A stretch of DNA of 39,781 nucleotides from positions 1 to 39,781 of the forward strand of contig JAFQGY010000292.1 of the NCBI GenBank assembly GCA_017415325.1. The letters run 5' to 3'. The stretch comes from Clostridia bacterium (lineage in GTDB: Bacteria; Bacillota; Clostridia; Oscillospirales; CAG-272). This document shows, piece after piece, positions 26,167 to 34,559 of this stretch; the stretch's first letter is position 1, and each line of letters opens with the position of its first letter. The notes beneath the pieces are model-generated. The model was given only the letters and a program-made list of their open reading frames with translations, searched no databases and was not told where the DNA came from. The position numbers and the translations under genes are program-made.

Positions 26167-27171
26167 ATGAAACTGTTTCTTGTTCTCCTGCTGGTTCTGT
26201 TTCTTGTGACCATGGCGGCCGGGTGGTATATGGCCCGGTTCGCCTGCAGACGGCAGAAAAATGTCCCGGACTACTGGACCCATCCGGAAGCACTGCCGCC
26301 GGTCTATAAGCATATCCGGGAAGAAGACCGCCCCGAAACCCTTGCCGGACGGGAATTCCTGCTGACCCATGCCGAACCGCCGGTGTACATCACCTCCCGG
26401 GACGGACTGAAGCTGCAGGGACACTATATCCCCGCCGAAGGGGAATACAAAGACAACCCCAAGGGCATCTATCTGCAGGTGCACGGGTACCGCTCCCATC
26501 CTCTCTGCGACTTTCCGGGGTGCGTGATGGATATGCACAACGACGGGTACGGCCTGTTCCAGATTGACAACCGGGCGCTGGGGGGCAGTGAAGGGACATA
26601 CATAACCTTCGGCATACTGGAACGGTATGACACCGTGGACTGGTGCCGGTATCTGGAAAAGCGGTTTCCGGGGGTGCCGGTGCTGCTGGACGGGGTCTCC
26701 ATGGGCGGTGCGACGGTGATGCTGGCCGCCGGGGAAGACCTGCCGGATACTGTGCGGGGGATCATCGCCGACTGCGGATACACTTCCCCTGCCGCCATCT
26801 GCAAGAAGGTGCTGAAGCAGTGGTTTCATCTGCCGCCCTTTCCCATCTATTACGCCGCCGTACTGTGGATCCGGATTCTGGCGGGGGTATGGTTCACTCT
26901 GCCGGGAAAATCGGACAGAAACCGGTACCGCACAGGGGATACTGCCCTGGCACTGGAAAAAAACAGACGCCCCATCCTGATCGCCCACGGGCAGGGAGAT
27001 ACCTTCGTTCCCCACTGGATGAGCGTGGAAAACCACTCCCACTGTGATCCCGCAAACAGTACCTTCATCAGCGTGCCGGACGCCGAACACGGCATGGCAT
27101 GGCTGGAAGACAGAGCGCATTATACAGCGGAAATCAACCGGCTGTGGGAGAAAGCAAGAAGTACGATGTAA
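26167..27171 (+). CDS. Membrane-anchored alpha/beta hydrolase
   Basis: The 334-residue protein has one N-terminal membrane helix (residues 1-22) and an alpha/beta-hydrolase domain resembling the BAAT/peptidase S9-like group. The catalytic nucleophile is in GVSMGG, the Asp probably in GQGDTFVP and the His in DAEHGMAW, in the expected order. Its natural substrate is unknown; esterase or peptidase activity is a guess. An AAAGGG site precedes the ATG, just after the heptamer array. Its TAA stop is the beginning of a heptamer unit. Confidence 0.8.
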   Translation: MKLFLVLLLVLFLVTMAAGWYMARFACRRQKNVPDYWTHPEALPPVYKHIREEDRPETLAGREFLLTHAEPPVYITSRDGLKLQGHYIPAEGEYKDNPKGIYLQVHGYRSHPLCDFPGCVMDMHNDGYGLFQIDNRALGGSEGTYITFGILERYDTVDWCRYLEKRFPGVPVLLDGVSMGGATVMLAAGEDLPDTVRGIIADCGYTSPAAICKKVLKQWFHLPPFPIYYAAVLWIRILAGVWFTLPGKSDRNRYRTGDTALALEKNRRPILIAHGQGDTFVPHWMSVENHSHCDPANSTFISVPDAEHGMAWLEDRAHYTAEINRLWEKARSTM

Positions 27172-27183
27172 GAAGTAAGCAAT
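27170..27183 (+). repeat. TAAGARR heptamer at the hydrolase stop
   Basis: TAAGAAG, then a degenerate TAAGCAA. The hydrolase stop codon overlaps the first unit (ATG-TAA). An opposite array lies at 27250-27270. Confidence 0.7.
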
Positions 27184-27249
27184 CTATCGTTCTTCTGCGG
27201 AAATATATTGTAATACTACCATGAAGTAAGGGGACGGACTTTCCATATA

Positions 27250-27270
27250 CCTCTTATCTTTTACCTCTTA
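27250..27270 (-). repeat. TAAGARR heptamers before murJ
   Basis: Minus-strand units TAAGAGG, TAAAAGA, TAAGAGG. They end 9 bases before the murJ start and leave no visible Shine-Dalgarno site. Confidence 0.8.
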
Positions 27271-27279
27271 TTTTAATTT

Positions 27280-28833
27280 ATGACGACTGACAACAAACAA
27301 AAATCTTCCTTCGCCGGGACAGCCGTGCTGATGGGCGTCATCATTCTGGCGGCCAAAGTGCTGGGGCTGGTGCGGGATATACTGGTGGGCAGAACCTACG
27401 GCGGTTCCTCCATGGATGCCATCGCCTATGAAACCGCTTCCCGCCTGCCGGTGACGGTGTTTGATCTGGTGATCGGCGGGGTGGTGACCACTGCCTTCAT
27501 TCCGGTGTACAACAGCCTGCTTGTGAAAAAGGGCCGGCAGGAGGCGCTGGATTTTGCCCGGGCGTATGTGAACCTGATTCTGGTGATCACCACTGTCATT
27601 GCCGTGCTGGGAATCCTGTTTGCCGCTCCGCTTGTGGAATTCATGGCGCCGGAACTGGACAGTCCCACCCATGCCCTTGCCGTACGCCTGACCCGGATCC
27701 TCTTTCCCATGGTGATTTTCACCGGCCTTGCCTTCTCCTTTGTGGGATACCTGCAGTCAAATGGGGAATACAACATCCCCGCCGTGATTTCCCTGCTTTC
27801 CAACGGGATCATGGTGGGGTATCTGCTGACCCTGAACCGGTTCTGCGGCATTGCGGGACTGGCGGTGGCGATGCTGTTGGGCTGGGCGGCGCAGGCCATG
27901 GTGCAGGTTCCCGCCCTGAAACGACTGGGATATTCCCACCGGTTCCGGACGCCGCTGTGGTCCCCGTCCATCCGCCGTGCCATGGGGAATGCCCTGCCCA
28001 TTCTGCTGTCCACCTGGACCACTCCGGTCTGTACCCTCATCAACACCCGGCTGGCATCCGGCATCGAAAACGGACGGGGCATCACGGCTCTGGGATATGC
28101 CAACCGTCTGTACACCATTCTGGTGGGGCTGTTCTCCTTTGTGGCCACCAATCTGCTGTTTCCGTATTTCTCCCGTGCCGCCGCCGAAGGGGAAACCGAT
28201 GAAACCGACCGGCTTATGCGCATTTCCGTCCGGACACTGGTGTTCATCATTGCGCCCATCACCGTGGGGATCTTCCTGCTGGCGGAACCTTTCATCGCCC
28301 TGCTGTTCGAGAGTGACGTGTTCACCCCGGACGACACTGCCCTGACCGCCGAAGCATTGTCTGCCTTTGCCCTGTCCATGGTGTTTCTGGCAGTGAATGA
28401 GGTGCTCGTCAAAGGCTTTTTCGCAGCAGAAAAAACAAAAATTCCCATGGTCAGTGCCCTGCTCGCCATGACTGTCAATGTGGGGGCATTGCTGATCCTG
28501 TCCGGTGCGGCCCCCGACAGACTGAGCGTGGGTCTGATTGCCCTGCTGTCCGGGGGAGCAACCCTGCTGAACATGACTATCAACGCTGTCCGTGCCCACC
28601 GCCGCGGCATGATGCGACTGCGGAAGGGGGACTGGGCAGAACTGACAAAGATTGTCCTCTGCGCCCTGGCCATGGCCCCTGCCGTATGGTTCGCCGCCGG
28701 GACAGTGTCCTCTGATTTCATGAAAATCATTCTGGGTGCCGCTGCCGGAATTGCTGTGTATGTCCTGCTGACCCTGCTCGTACGGTGTGAAACCATCACC
28801 GGAATCCTTGGAAAAATAAGAAGTAAGATATAA
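27280..28833 (+). CDS. murJ: Lipid II flippase MurJ (MviN family)
   Basis: MurJ moves lipid II across the cytoplasmic membrane for cell-wall synthesis. The 517-residue protein has the MOP-superfamily layout of about 14 membrane helices, with the family-typical KVLGLVRDILVGRTYG start, GGVVTTAFIPVYN and a middle FPYFSRAAAEGE. The ATG at 27280 has no ribosome site, because heptamer repeats run up to it; the next in-frame ATG would remove much of the first helix. Its last residues (IRSKI) and TAA stop are encoded by a heptamer array. Confidence 0.92.
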   Translation: MTTDNKQKSSFAGTAVLMGVIILAAKVLGLVRDILVGRTYGGSSMDAIAYETASRLPVTVFDLVIGGVVTTAFIPVYNSLLVKKGRQEALDFARAYVNLILVITTVIAVLGILFAAPLVEFMAPELDSPTHALAVRLTRILFPMVIFTGLAFSFVGYLQSNGEYNIPAVISLLSNGIMVGYLLTLNRFCGIAGLAVAMLLGWAAQAMVQVPALKRLGYSHRFRTPLWSPSIRRAMGNALPILLSTWTTPVCTLINTRLASGIENGRGITALGYANRLYTILVGLFSFVATNLLFPYFSRAAAEGETDETDRLMRISVRTLVFIIAPITVGIFLLAEPFIALLFESDVFTPDDTALTAEALSAFALSMVFLAVNEVLVKGFFAAEKTKIPMVSALLAMTVNVGALLILSGAAPDRLSVGLIALLSGGATLLNMTINAVRAHRRGMMRLRKGDWAELTKIVLCALAMAPAVWFAAGTVSSDFMKIILGAAAGIAVYVLLTLLVRCETITGILGKIRSKI

Positions 28834-28837
28834 GAAA
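28817..28837 (+). repeat. TAAGARR heptamers at the murJ stop
   Basis: TAAGAAG, TAAGATA, TAAGAAA; the frame of murJ runs through it and stops inside. An opposite array at 28875-28902 lies 37 bases on, so the two can pair as an imperfect long hairpin. Confidence 0.85.
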
Positions 28838-28874
28838 TCAGAAATACAGAATGCTGTATGGGCTGCATATCCTG

Positions 28875-28902
28875 CTTCTTACATCTTATTTCTTACTTCT
28901 TA
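28875..28902 (-). repeat. TAAGARR heptamers before the glycosyltransferase gene
   Basis: Minus-strand units TAAGAAG, TAAGAAA, TAAGATG, TAAGAAG. They face the array at 28817-28837 in the murJ-glycosyltransferase gap. Confidence 0.85.
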
Positions 28903-28921
28903 CTTTGATTGAGGGGAAACT

Positions 28922-30037
28922 ATGATCCGTGTACTGCAAATTTTAACCGACTCCAATATCGGAGGGGCAGGCCGTCTGCTGATAAACTACCTCCACAATT
29001 TCGACAAATCCGTCTTTGATATGCTGGTGGTTCTGCCGGAAGGGGCGGAGCTGATTCCGCTGGTGGAAGCCGAAGGGTATCCGGTGCGGCAGATCGAAAA
29101 CGGCCGGGACAAAAGCTTTGATATGGCCGCCGTGGGAGAACTGAAAGCCATTATCCGGGAATACCGTCCCGACATCGTCCACTGCCACTCCTCCTTCTCC
29201 GGCAAGCTGGCGGCATGGCTCTGCGGCGTACAGGGGCGTTTTTATACCCGTCACTGCGCCTTCCCCCAGCCGAAAAAGCTCACCACCTTCCCGGGCAAAC
29301 AGATAAACGGTCTGGTGAACAATACCCTTTCCACCCACATCGTTGCCGTGGCCCAGGCCGCCATGGACGATCTGACCGTCACCGGGGTGGATCCGAAAAA
29401 AATCACCGTCATCATCAACGGCGTGGAACCCATGCGGCAGGCGTCGGCGGAAGAAAAACAGTCTCTCCGTCAGTCACTGGACATCCGTGAGGAACACTTT
29501 GTCTGCGGCATCTCCGCCCGGTTGGAGGACTACAAGGGGCATACCTATCTCCTGCAGGCCGCCGCAAAGCTGAAAACTTCCCATCCGCACCTGCGGTATC
29601 TGGTAATCGGCGGGGGATCCATGGAGGAAACGCTGAAAGCCGAAGCGGAACGCCTGGGCATCTCCGACATTGTCCGGTTCACGGGATTCGTGTACGATGT
29701 GGCGCCCTATTACAGTCTGATGGATCTGAGCATCAACTGTTCCATCGGTACGGAAACCTCCTGCCTGGCCCTGTCCGAGGGATATTCCCTGGGCATTCCC
29801 GCCGTGGCATCGGATTTCGGGGGCAATCCTTACATGGTGACAGACGGCTGGAACGGATATCTGGTACCCCAGAGAGACCCGGATGCACTGGCGGAGAAAA
29901 TCACCATGATTGTCTGTGATCCGGAACTGTATGCAAAGCTGTGTGCGGGGGCAAGAGAATCCTATGAAAAGAAGTTCACCGCCGCCGTCATGACCCGGCA
30001 GATGGAAGCGTTGTACCGGGATGCAGTAAAGAAATGA
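28922..30037 (+). CDS. Glycosyltransferase family 4-type
   Basis: The 371-residue protein has a GT-B fold: an N-terminal Rossmann half (VLQILTDSNIGGAGRLL) and a C-terminal GT4 half (VCGISARLEDYKGHTYLL, YLVIGGGSMEETLK, and ETSCLALSEGYSLGIPAVASDFGG with the E-x7-E pair that binds the donor sugar nucleotide). Acceptor and donor are unknown; it may work in cell-surface polysaccharide synthesis, given murJ upstream. The start has GAGGGGAAA. A clear terminator follows. Confidence 0.9.
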   Translation: MIRVLQILTDSNIGGAGRLLINYLHNFDKSVFDMLVVLPEGAELIPLVEAEGYPVRQIENGRDKSFDMAAVGELKAIIREYRPDIVHCHSSFSGKLAAWLCGVQGRFYTRHCAFPQPKKLTTFPGKQINGLVNNTLSTHIVAVAQAAMDDLTVTGVDPKKITVIINGVEPMRQASAEEKQSLRQSLDIREEHFVCGISARLEDYKGHTYLLQAAAKLKTSHPHLRYLVIGGGSMEETLKAEAERLGISDIVRFTGFVYDVAPYYSLMDLSINCSIGTETSCLALSEGYSLGIPAVASDFGGNPYMVTDGWNGYLVPQRDPDALAEKITMIVCDPELYAKLCAGARESYEKKFTAAVMTRQMEALYRDAVKK

Positions 30038-30046
30038 CAGGGAAGA

Positions 30047-30070
30047 GAGCAGGTTCGCCTGTTCTTTTTT
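30047..30070 (+). terminator. Terminator after the glycosyltransferase gene
   Basis: GAGCAGG-TTCG-CCTGTTC stem-loop followed by six T. Confidence 0.9.
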
Positions 30071-30115
30071 CTCAAAAAATCTGACACCATCTCCGAATTT
30101 TCTCCCCAATGTACC

Positions 30116-30144
30116 TGTACAACCGGCGGAAAATGTGATATACT
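30116..30144 (+). promoter_or_regulatory. Promoter of thiI
   Basis: TGTACA (30116-30121), 17-base spacer and TATACT (30139-30144) with a TGN extension before the -10. Confidence 0.7.
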
Positions 30145-30192
30145 GTAAGATAACCTATATTAAATTGTAAACAAGAAAAGTGAGGAACTCCC

Positions 30193-31368
30193 ATGAAGGA
30201 AGTCATCCTGTGCAAATACGGCGAAATCGTGCTCAAAGGGAACAACCGGAACCAGTTTGAATCCCTGCTGATGAAGGAACTGCGGCGCCGGGCTGCGGAT
30301 CTGGGGAAATACGACATCCGGTATATGCAGAGCACTGTGTATATCGAACCGGCAGATGAAGAAGCCGAAATGAATTTTGAAGAAATGTATGCCCGCTGCG
30401 GCAAGATCTTCGGGTTTGTGGGTCTGTGCCGTGCCGTGGCCTGCGAAAAGACCCTGGACGCCATTCTGGAAACCGCCAAAGCCTATTTGCCGGAAAAACT
30501 GGAGGGGATCACCACCTTCCGGTGCGAAGCCAAGCGCAGTGACAAGCGGTTCCCTCTGGGTTCTCCCGAGCTGGCGGCGGAAGTGGGCGGTGCCATTCTG
30601 TCCGTGATGCCCCGGCTGAAGGTGGATCTGAAAAACCCTGACGTGACCGTGCGGATCGAGGTGCGGGACCAGGCGGCGTATATCCATGCGGGACAGGATG
30701 CCGGGGCCGGCGGGATGCCCGTTGGTTCGGCCGGGAGAGGTCTGCTGCTGCTGTCCGGCGGGATCGACTCCCCTGTGGCGGGCTGGATGATGATGAAGCG
30801 GGGCATGACCATTGACGCACTGCACTTTGAATCCTTCCCCTACACCAGCGAAGCGGCCCGGGACAAGGTGTTCACCCTGGCGGAAGAAATTGCAGAATAC
30901 GGCGGCCGGATCCGGATCCATGTCATCAGCCTGACCCATATTCAGGAAGTACTCCGGGACACCTGCGAGGAAGACTACTTCACCCTGCTGCTGCGCCGGT
31001 TCATGATGCGGCTGGCGAATATGTGTGCAAAGGAAAACGGATGCGAAGTGCTGGTCACAGGCGAGTCTCTCGGTCAGGTAGCCAGCCAGACCCTGAAAGC
31101 CATGTGTGTCACCGAAGCGGCGTCCGAGCTGCCCATTTTCCGGCCCTGCATCGGTATGGACAAGGAAGAAATCATCCGGATTTCCAGAAAGATCGGTACC
31201 TTTGAAACCTCCATCCTGCCCTACGAAGACTGCTGCACCGTATTCACCCCCCGTCACCCCAGAACCCAGCCGGAACTGGCCAAGGTAGAGGAACAGGAAG
31301 CGCTGGTGGATGTGGATGCACTGGTGGCGGAAGCATGGGAAACCCGGTACAGACACAATGTTGGATGA
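30193..31368 (+). CDS. thiI: tRNA 4-thiouridine synthase ThiI
   Basis: ThiI adenylates tRNA U8 and transfers sulfur to it. The 391-residue protein has a THUMP domain in the N-terminal half (ILCKYGEIVLKGNNR), and the PP-loop motif SGGIDS at 188-193 within LLLLSGGIDSPVAGWMMMKRG. It ends soon after the ATP-pyrophosphatase domain (EDCCTVFTPRHP), lacking the C-terminal rhodanese domain of E. coli ThiI, as is usual in Firmicutes. Its usual sulfur-donor partner, an IscS-like desulfurase, is not adjacent. Confidence 0.95.
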   Translation: MKEVILCKYGEIVLKGNNRNQFESLLMKELRRRAADLGKYDIRYMQSTVYIEPADEEAEMNFEEMYARCGKIFGFVGLCRAVACEKTLDAILETAKAYLPEKLEGITTFRCEAKRSDKRFPLGSPELAAEVGGAILSVMPRLKVDLKNPDVTVRIEVRDQAAYIHAGQDAGAGGMPVGSAGRGLLLLSGGIDSPVAGWMMMKRGMTIDALHFESFPYTSEAARDKVFTLAEEIAEYGGRIRIHVISLTHIQEVLRDTCEEDYFTLLLRRFMMRLANMCAKENGCEVLVTGESLGQVASQTLKAMCVTEAASELPIFRPCIGMDKEEIIRISRKIGTFETSILPYEDCCTVFTPRHPRTQPELAKVEEQEALVDVDALVAEAWETRYRHNVG

Positions 31369-31370
31369 AG

Positions 31371-31380
31371 TAAGAAGTAA
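31371..31380 (+). repeat. TAAGARR heptamers left of element 2
   Basis: TAAGAAG plus the start of a second unit (TAA), immediately left of mobile element 2. The array continues at 31624. Confidence 0.85.
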
Positions 31381-31419
31381 GTAAAAGATGATTAACTCCA
31401 CCTCTATCGGCTGCACAAA

Positions 31420-31447
31420 CGGTAGGGCGGGATGCCTACATCCCGCC
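31420..31447 (+). repeat. REP-like palindrome, left copy in element 2
   Basis: GGTAGGGCGGGATGCC followed by TACATCCCGCCG. GGCGGGATG and CATCCCGCC pair around a 4-base loop. A reverse-complement copy is at 31551-31577. Confidence 0.85.
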
Positions 31448-31550
31448 GCCGAATGATTTGGTATTCAACCACTTCCTGTGAAAAAACGAACGTTATTGAG
31501 AACAAAATTGTATGACTTACGTACAGAAATACGCCATTTGCATGATGTAC

Positions 31551-31577
31551 GTCGGCGGGATGTGGGCATCCCGCCCT
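31551..31577 (-). repeat. REP-like palindrome, right copy in element 2
   Basis: Inverse copy of the palindrome at 31420-31447, again with paired GGCGGGATG/CATCCCGCC arms. The two copies can also pair with each other across about 100 bases. Confidence 0.85.
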
Positions 31578-31623
31578 ACAATGTCTTCGTTTTTTTGCAC
31601 AACTGAGTGAATCATCATTCACG

Positions 31624-31644
31624 TAAGAGGTAAGAAGTAAGAAA
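31624..31644 (+). repeat. TAAGARR heptamers right of element 2
   Basis: TAAGAGG, TAAGAAG, TAAGAAA and TA. It is the continuation of the array at 31371-31380, split by element 2, 65 bases before the pncB start. Confidence 0.9.
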
Positions 31645-31708
31645 TACGGAGTATCTCCACGGATACGGTATCCTGCAGAGATTCTGCATTTGCAAGGAGA
31701 AAACAGAC

Positions 31709-33178
31709 ATGAAAAACAACGAATACACCCTTTCCCTGCTCTGTGATTTTTATGAGCTCACCATGGGCAGAGGGTATTTCAATTCCTCCATCAAGGATGA
31801 TATTGCCTATTTTGATGTGTTCTACCGGAAAGTGCCGGACGGCGGCGGGTATGCTGTGGCGGCGGGGCTGGAACAGATTGTGCGGTATATCGAAGATCTG
31901 CACTTTTCGCCTGCCGATATTGCGTTTCTGCGGAGCAAGAGAATCTTTGACGAAGCATTTCTGGACTATCTGGCCGCATTCCGCTTTACCGGCGACGTAT
32001 GGGCTGTGCCGGAAGGAACGGTCATCTTCCCGGGGGAACCCATTCTCACCGTCCGTGCTCCTGCCATTGAAGCACAGCTGATTGAAACCTATGTGCTGCT
32101 GTCCCTGAACCACCAGTCCCTGATCGCCACCAAGGCATCCCGGATGGTGCGCGTGGCCGGGGGAAGACCCATCTCCGAATTCGGTTCCCGCAGAGCCCAT
32201 GGGGAAGATGCTGCCGTATACGGTGCCAGAGCGGCGTATATTGGCGGATGTGCCGGGACTGCCTGCACTCTGTCCGAAAAGCTCTTCGGCGTACCGGCGG
32301 GCGGAACCATGGCCCATGCCTGGGTGCAGATGTTTGATACCGAATACGAAGCCTTTGAAACCTACTGCAGACTGTATCCCGACAACCCCACACTGCTGGT
32401 GGATACATACAGCGTTTTCGGCTCCGGGATTCCCAATGCCATAAGAGCCGTCAAGAACGTCCTGTGGCCCATGGGGAAGAAGGCCTGCGCCATCCGGATC
32501 GACTCCGGGGACATTGCCTATCTCACCAGAAAAGCCAGAAAGTTCCTGGACGAAGCGGGGTTGACCGACTGTAAGATCACCGTTTCCAACTCCCTGGACG
32601 AATACATCATCACGGAAGTGCTGCGGCAGGGGGCCTGCATCGATGCATTCGGCGTAGGGGAACGGCTCATCACCGCCAAATCCGACGCCGTGTTCGGCTG
32701 CGTGTACAAGCTGGTGGCCAAGGAAGACCGGGACGGCAATATCACCCCCAAGATCAAGGTCAGCGAAAACACCGCCAAGATCACCAACCCCCATTTCAAG
32801 AAGATCTACCGCCTGTATGATGCGGAAACCGGCAAGGCGGAAGCGGACTATATCTGCATCCATGACGAAACCGTGGATGTGAATGAACCTCTGGAAATCT
32901 TCGACCCCATCCACACCTGGAAGCGCCGGGTCATGGAAAACTATACCGCAAGAGAGCTGATGGTGCCTGTATTCCGGGACGGCAAGCTGGTATACGACCT
33001 GCCCCCGCTGTCCGTGATCCGGAACTACTGCAAGACCGAAATCGACTCCATGTGGGACGAAGTGCTCCGGTTTGAAAATCCCCACAACTACTATGTGGAC
33101 CTGTCCCAGAAGCTGTGGGATCTGAAGAACGACATGCTCACCGCATACAGCAAGCCGGGTAAGGACGAAAACAAATGA
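31709..33178 (+). CDS. pncB: Nicotinate phosphoribosyltransferase
   Basis: The enzyme makes nicotinate mononucleotide from nicotinate and PRPP in NAD salvage. The 489-residue protein has family landmarks: LLCDFYELTMGRGYF at the start, EFGSRRAHG, DTYSVFGSG and IRIDSGDIAYL. AAGGAG precedes the ATG. The next gene's ATG overlaps its TGA stop, so the two are translationally coupled. Its upstream region is interrupted by element 2, so the promoter is not clear. Confidence 0.94.
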   Translation: MKNNEYTLSLLCDFYELTMGRGYFNSSIKDDIAYFDVFYRKVPDGGGYAVAAGLEQIVRYIEDLHFSPADIAFLRSKRIFDEAFLDYLAAFRFTGDVWAVPEGTVIFPGEPILTVRAPAIEAQLIETYVLLSLNHQSLIATKASRMVRVAGGRPISEFGSRRAHGEDAAVYGARAAYIGGCAGTACTLSEKLFGVPAGGTMAHAWVQMFDTEYEAFETYCRLYPDNPTLLVDTYSVFGSGIPNAIRAVKNVLWPMGKKACAIRIDSGDIAYLTRKARKFLDEAGLTDCKITVSNSLDEYIITEVLRQGACIDAFGVGERLITAKSDAVFGCVYKLVAKEDRDGNITPKIKVSENTAKITNPHFKKIYRLYDAETGKAEADYICIHDETVDVNEPLEIFDPIHTWKRRVMENYTARELMVPVFRDGKLVYDLPPLSVIRNYCKTEIDSMWDEVLRFENPHNYYVDLSQKLWDLKNDMLTAYSKPGKDENK

Positions 33179-34161
33179 ATGAACAGTTGTCGGAACAGCC
33201 CGCTCTGTCTCTGACCCGATGCCGGCTCTGTCCGAGAAACTGCGGTGTGAACCGTATGCTCGGGGAGACCGGCTTTTGCGGCGGCGGAGCGGATGTGCAG
33301 GTTTCCAAAGTGATGCTGCACCGGTGGGAGGAACCCTGTATCAGCGGATACGGAGGCGAATCGGATCTCCGGGGTAGCGGCGCGGTGTTCTTTGCCCACT
33401 GTTCTCTGGGCTGTCTGTACTGCCAGAACCGGGACATCAGCGGCCGGGACAGCACCGTGGGAAAAACCATGACTGCAGAAGAACTGGCCAAAACCTTTCT
33501 GGATCTGCAGGAAAAAGGGGCATACAACATCAATCTGGTGACCCCCACCCATTATGCGGCGCAGATTGCCCGTGCCCTGACCATGGCCAAAGCAGACGGA
33601 CTGACCCTGCCGGTGGTCTGGAATACAGGCGGGTATGAATCGGTGCCGGTGCTGAAATCCCTTGCCGGACTGGTGGACGTGTACCTGACGGACTTCAAGT
33701 ATGCCGACAGCACCCTTGCCGGACAGCTTTCCCATGCACCGGACTACCCGGTCATAGCGGCGGAAGCACTGGCAGAAATGGTGCGGCAGACCGGGGCAGT
33801 ACAGTTCGATGCAGACGGTATGCTCCGGCGGGGCGTGATCCTGCGGCACCTGTGTCTGCCCGGATCCCGGAAGGATTCCATGGCGGTACTGCAGAAGGCG
33901 GCGGAAACAGTGAACCCGGCGGATGTGCGTCTGTCCCTGATGCGGCAGTATACTCCCGACTTCCTGAAGGAATACCTGTCCGGCGGCGGATGCGCGGATG
34001 TGCCGAAATCCCTGCTGCGGCGGGTGACGGCGTTTGAGTATCAGTCGGTACTGGACGAAGCGGTGCGGCTGGGCTTTGACGGGTACATGCAGGAGAAGGA
34101 ATCGGCGGTGAAAACCTATACGCCCGATTTTCTGGAGAAGTCGAATTTTCAGGGAAAATAG
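33175..34161 (+). CDS. Radical SAM protein, PflA-like (COG1313)
   Basis: The 328-residue protein has a cysteine-rich start (CRLCPRNCGVNR ... GFCGGG), followed by the radical SAM motif CSLGCLYC near residue 76. It resembles PflX/COG1313, relatives of pyruvate formate-lyase activating enzyme with unknown substrate. Eight conserved-looking Cys before the end of the motif may hold extra clusters. It overlaps pncB by 4 bases (ATGA), so the two are translationally coupled; the meaning of this pairing is unclear. Confidence 0.88.
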   Translation: MNEQLSEQPALSLTRCRLCPRNCGVNRMLGETGFCGGGADVQVSKVMLHRWEEPCISGYGGESDLRGSGAVFFAHCSLGCLYCQNRDISGRDSTVGKTMTAEELAKTFLDLQEKGAYNINLVTPTHYAAQIARALTMAKADGLTLPVVWNTGGYESVPVLKSLAGLVDVYLTDFKYADSTLAGQLSHAPDYPVIAAEALAEMVRQTGAVQFDADGMLRRGVILRHLCLPGSRKDSMAVLQKAAETVNPADVRLSLMRQYTPDFLKEYLSGGGCADVPKSLLRRVTAFEYQSVLDEAVRLGFDGYMQEKESAVKTYTPDFLEKSNFQGK

Positions 34162-34206
34162 GAAGAGTCACATAAGGTGGCAGCAGAAGAAGTCAGAGAA
34201 AAGCAG

Positions 34207-34256
34207 CAGTCCTCTGAACCCATACGCATTTTTGATGGGTGACAGAGGACTGTTTT
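34207..34256. terminator. Terminator between convergent genes
   Basis: CAGTCCTCTG pairs with CAGAGGACTG, with an inner ACCCAT/ATGGGT stem, and is followed on the plus strand by TTTTATT. It probably serves both the radical SAM gene and the HigA-like gene. Confidence 0.85.
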
Positions 34257-34274
34257 ATTCTGTTTTCTGTTTTG

Positions 34275-34559
34275 TCACTGCAGGGTAATCTTGATTTCTT
34301 TCCCCAGAGAGCGGGCTACTTTCATCAGAAAATCCAGAGAGGGATTGTATGTGCCGCTTTCCAGACGGGAAATATTGGATTTTTGTGTGCCTGCACGCAG
34401 AGCCAGTTCTTCCTGGGTGATCTGCTGTCTGGCTCTTTCTGCAATAATCTGGGAGATGATTTCGTAGCGTGGTTTCAGATTTTCATATTCTTCCCTGAAT
34501 TCTTCATCTTTCATCAGGAGTTCTTTTACATCGGAAAACTGTACGCCGGGTTTACGCAT
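34275..34559 (-). CDS. HigA-like XRE-family antitoxin
   Basis: The 94-residue protein has a helix-turn-helix of the Cro/C1 kind (ISQIIAERARQQITQEELALRAGTQ followed by KSNISRLESGTYNPSLDFL) at roughly residues 35-80, after a polar N-terminal helix. The start at 34559 follows AAGGTGCGGA and overlaps the toxin-like gene by 8 bases. Order toxin-first, antitoxin-second is typical of HigBA. Confidence 0.85.
   Translation of the reverse strand: MRKPGVQFSDVKELLMKDEEFREEYENLKPRYEIISQIIAERARQQITQEELALRAGTQKSNISRLESGTYNPSLDFLMKVARSLGKEIKITLQ

Larger units (their letters stand above)
31381..31622. mobile_element. MITE-like element 2, inserted in a heptamer array
   Basis: A 242-base non-coding element with 18-base terminal inverted repeats (GTAAAAGATGATTAACTC at 31381-31398, and GTGAATGATGATTCACTC reading inward from 31622), 15 of 18 identical to each other and close to those of element 1. 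The direct repeat GTAA flanks it (31377-31380 and 31623-31626). Removing the element plus one GTAA restores a perfect heptamer array. The inside is different from element 1 and contains two facing copies of a REP-like palindrome. Confidence 0.82.
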
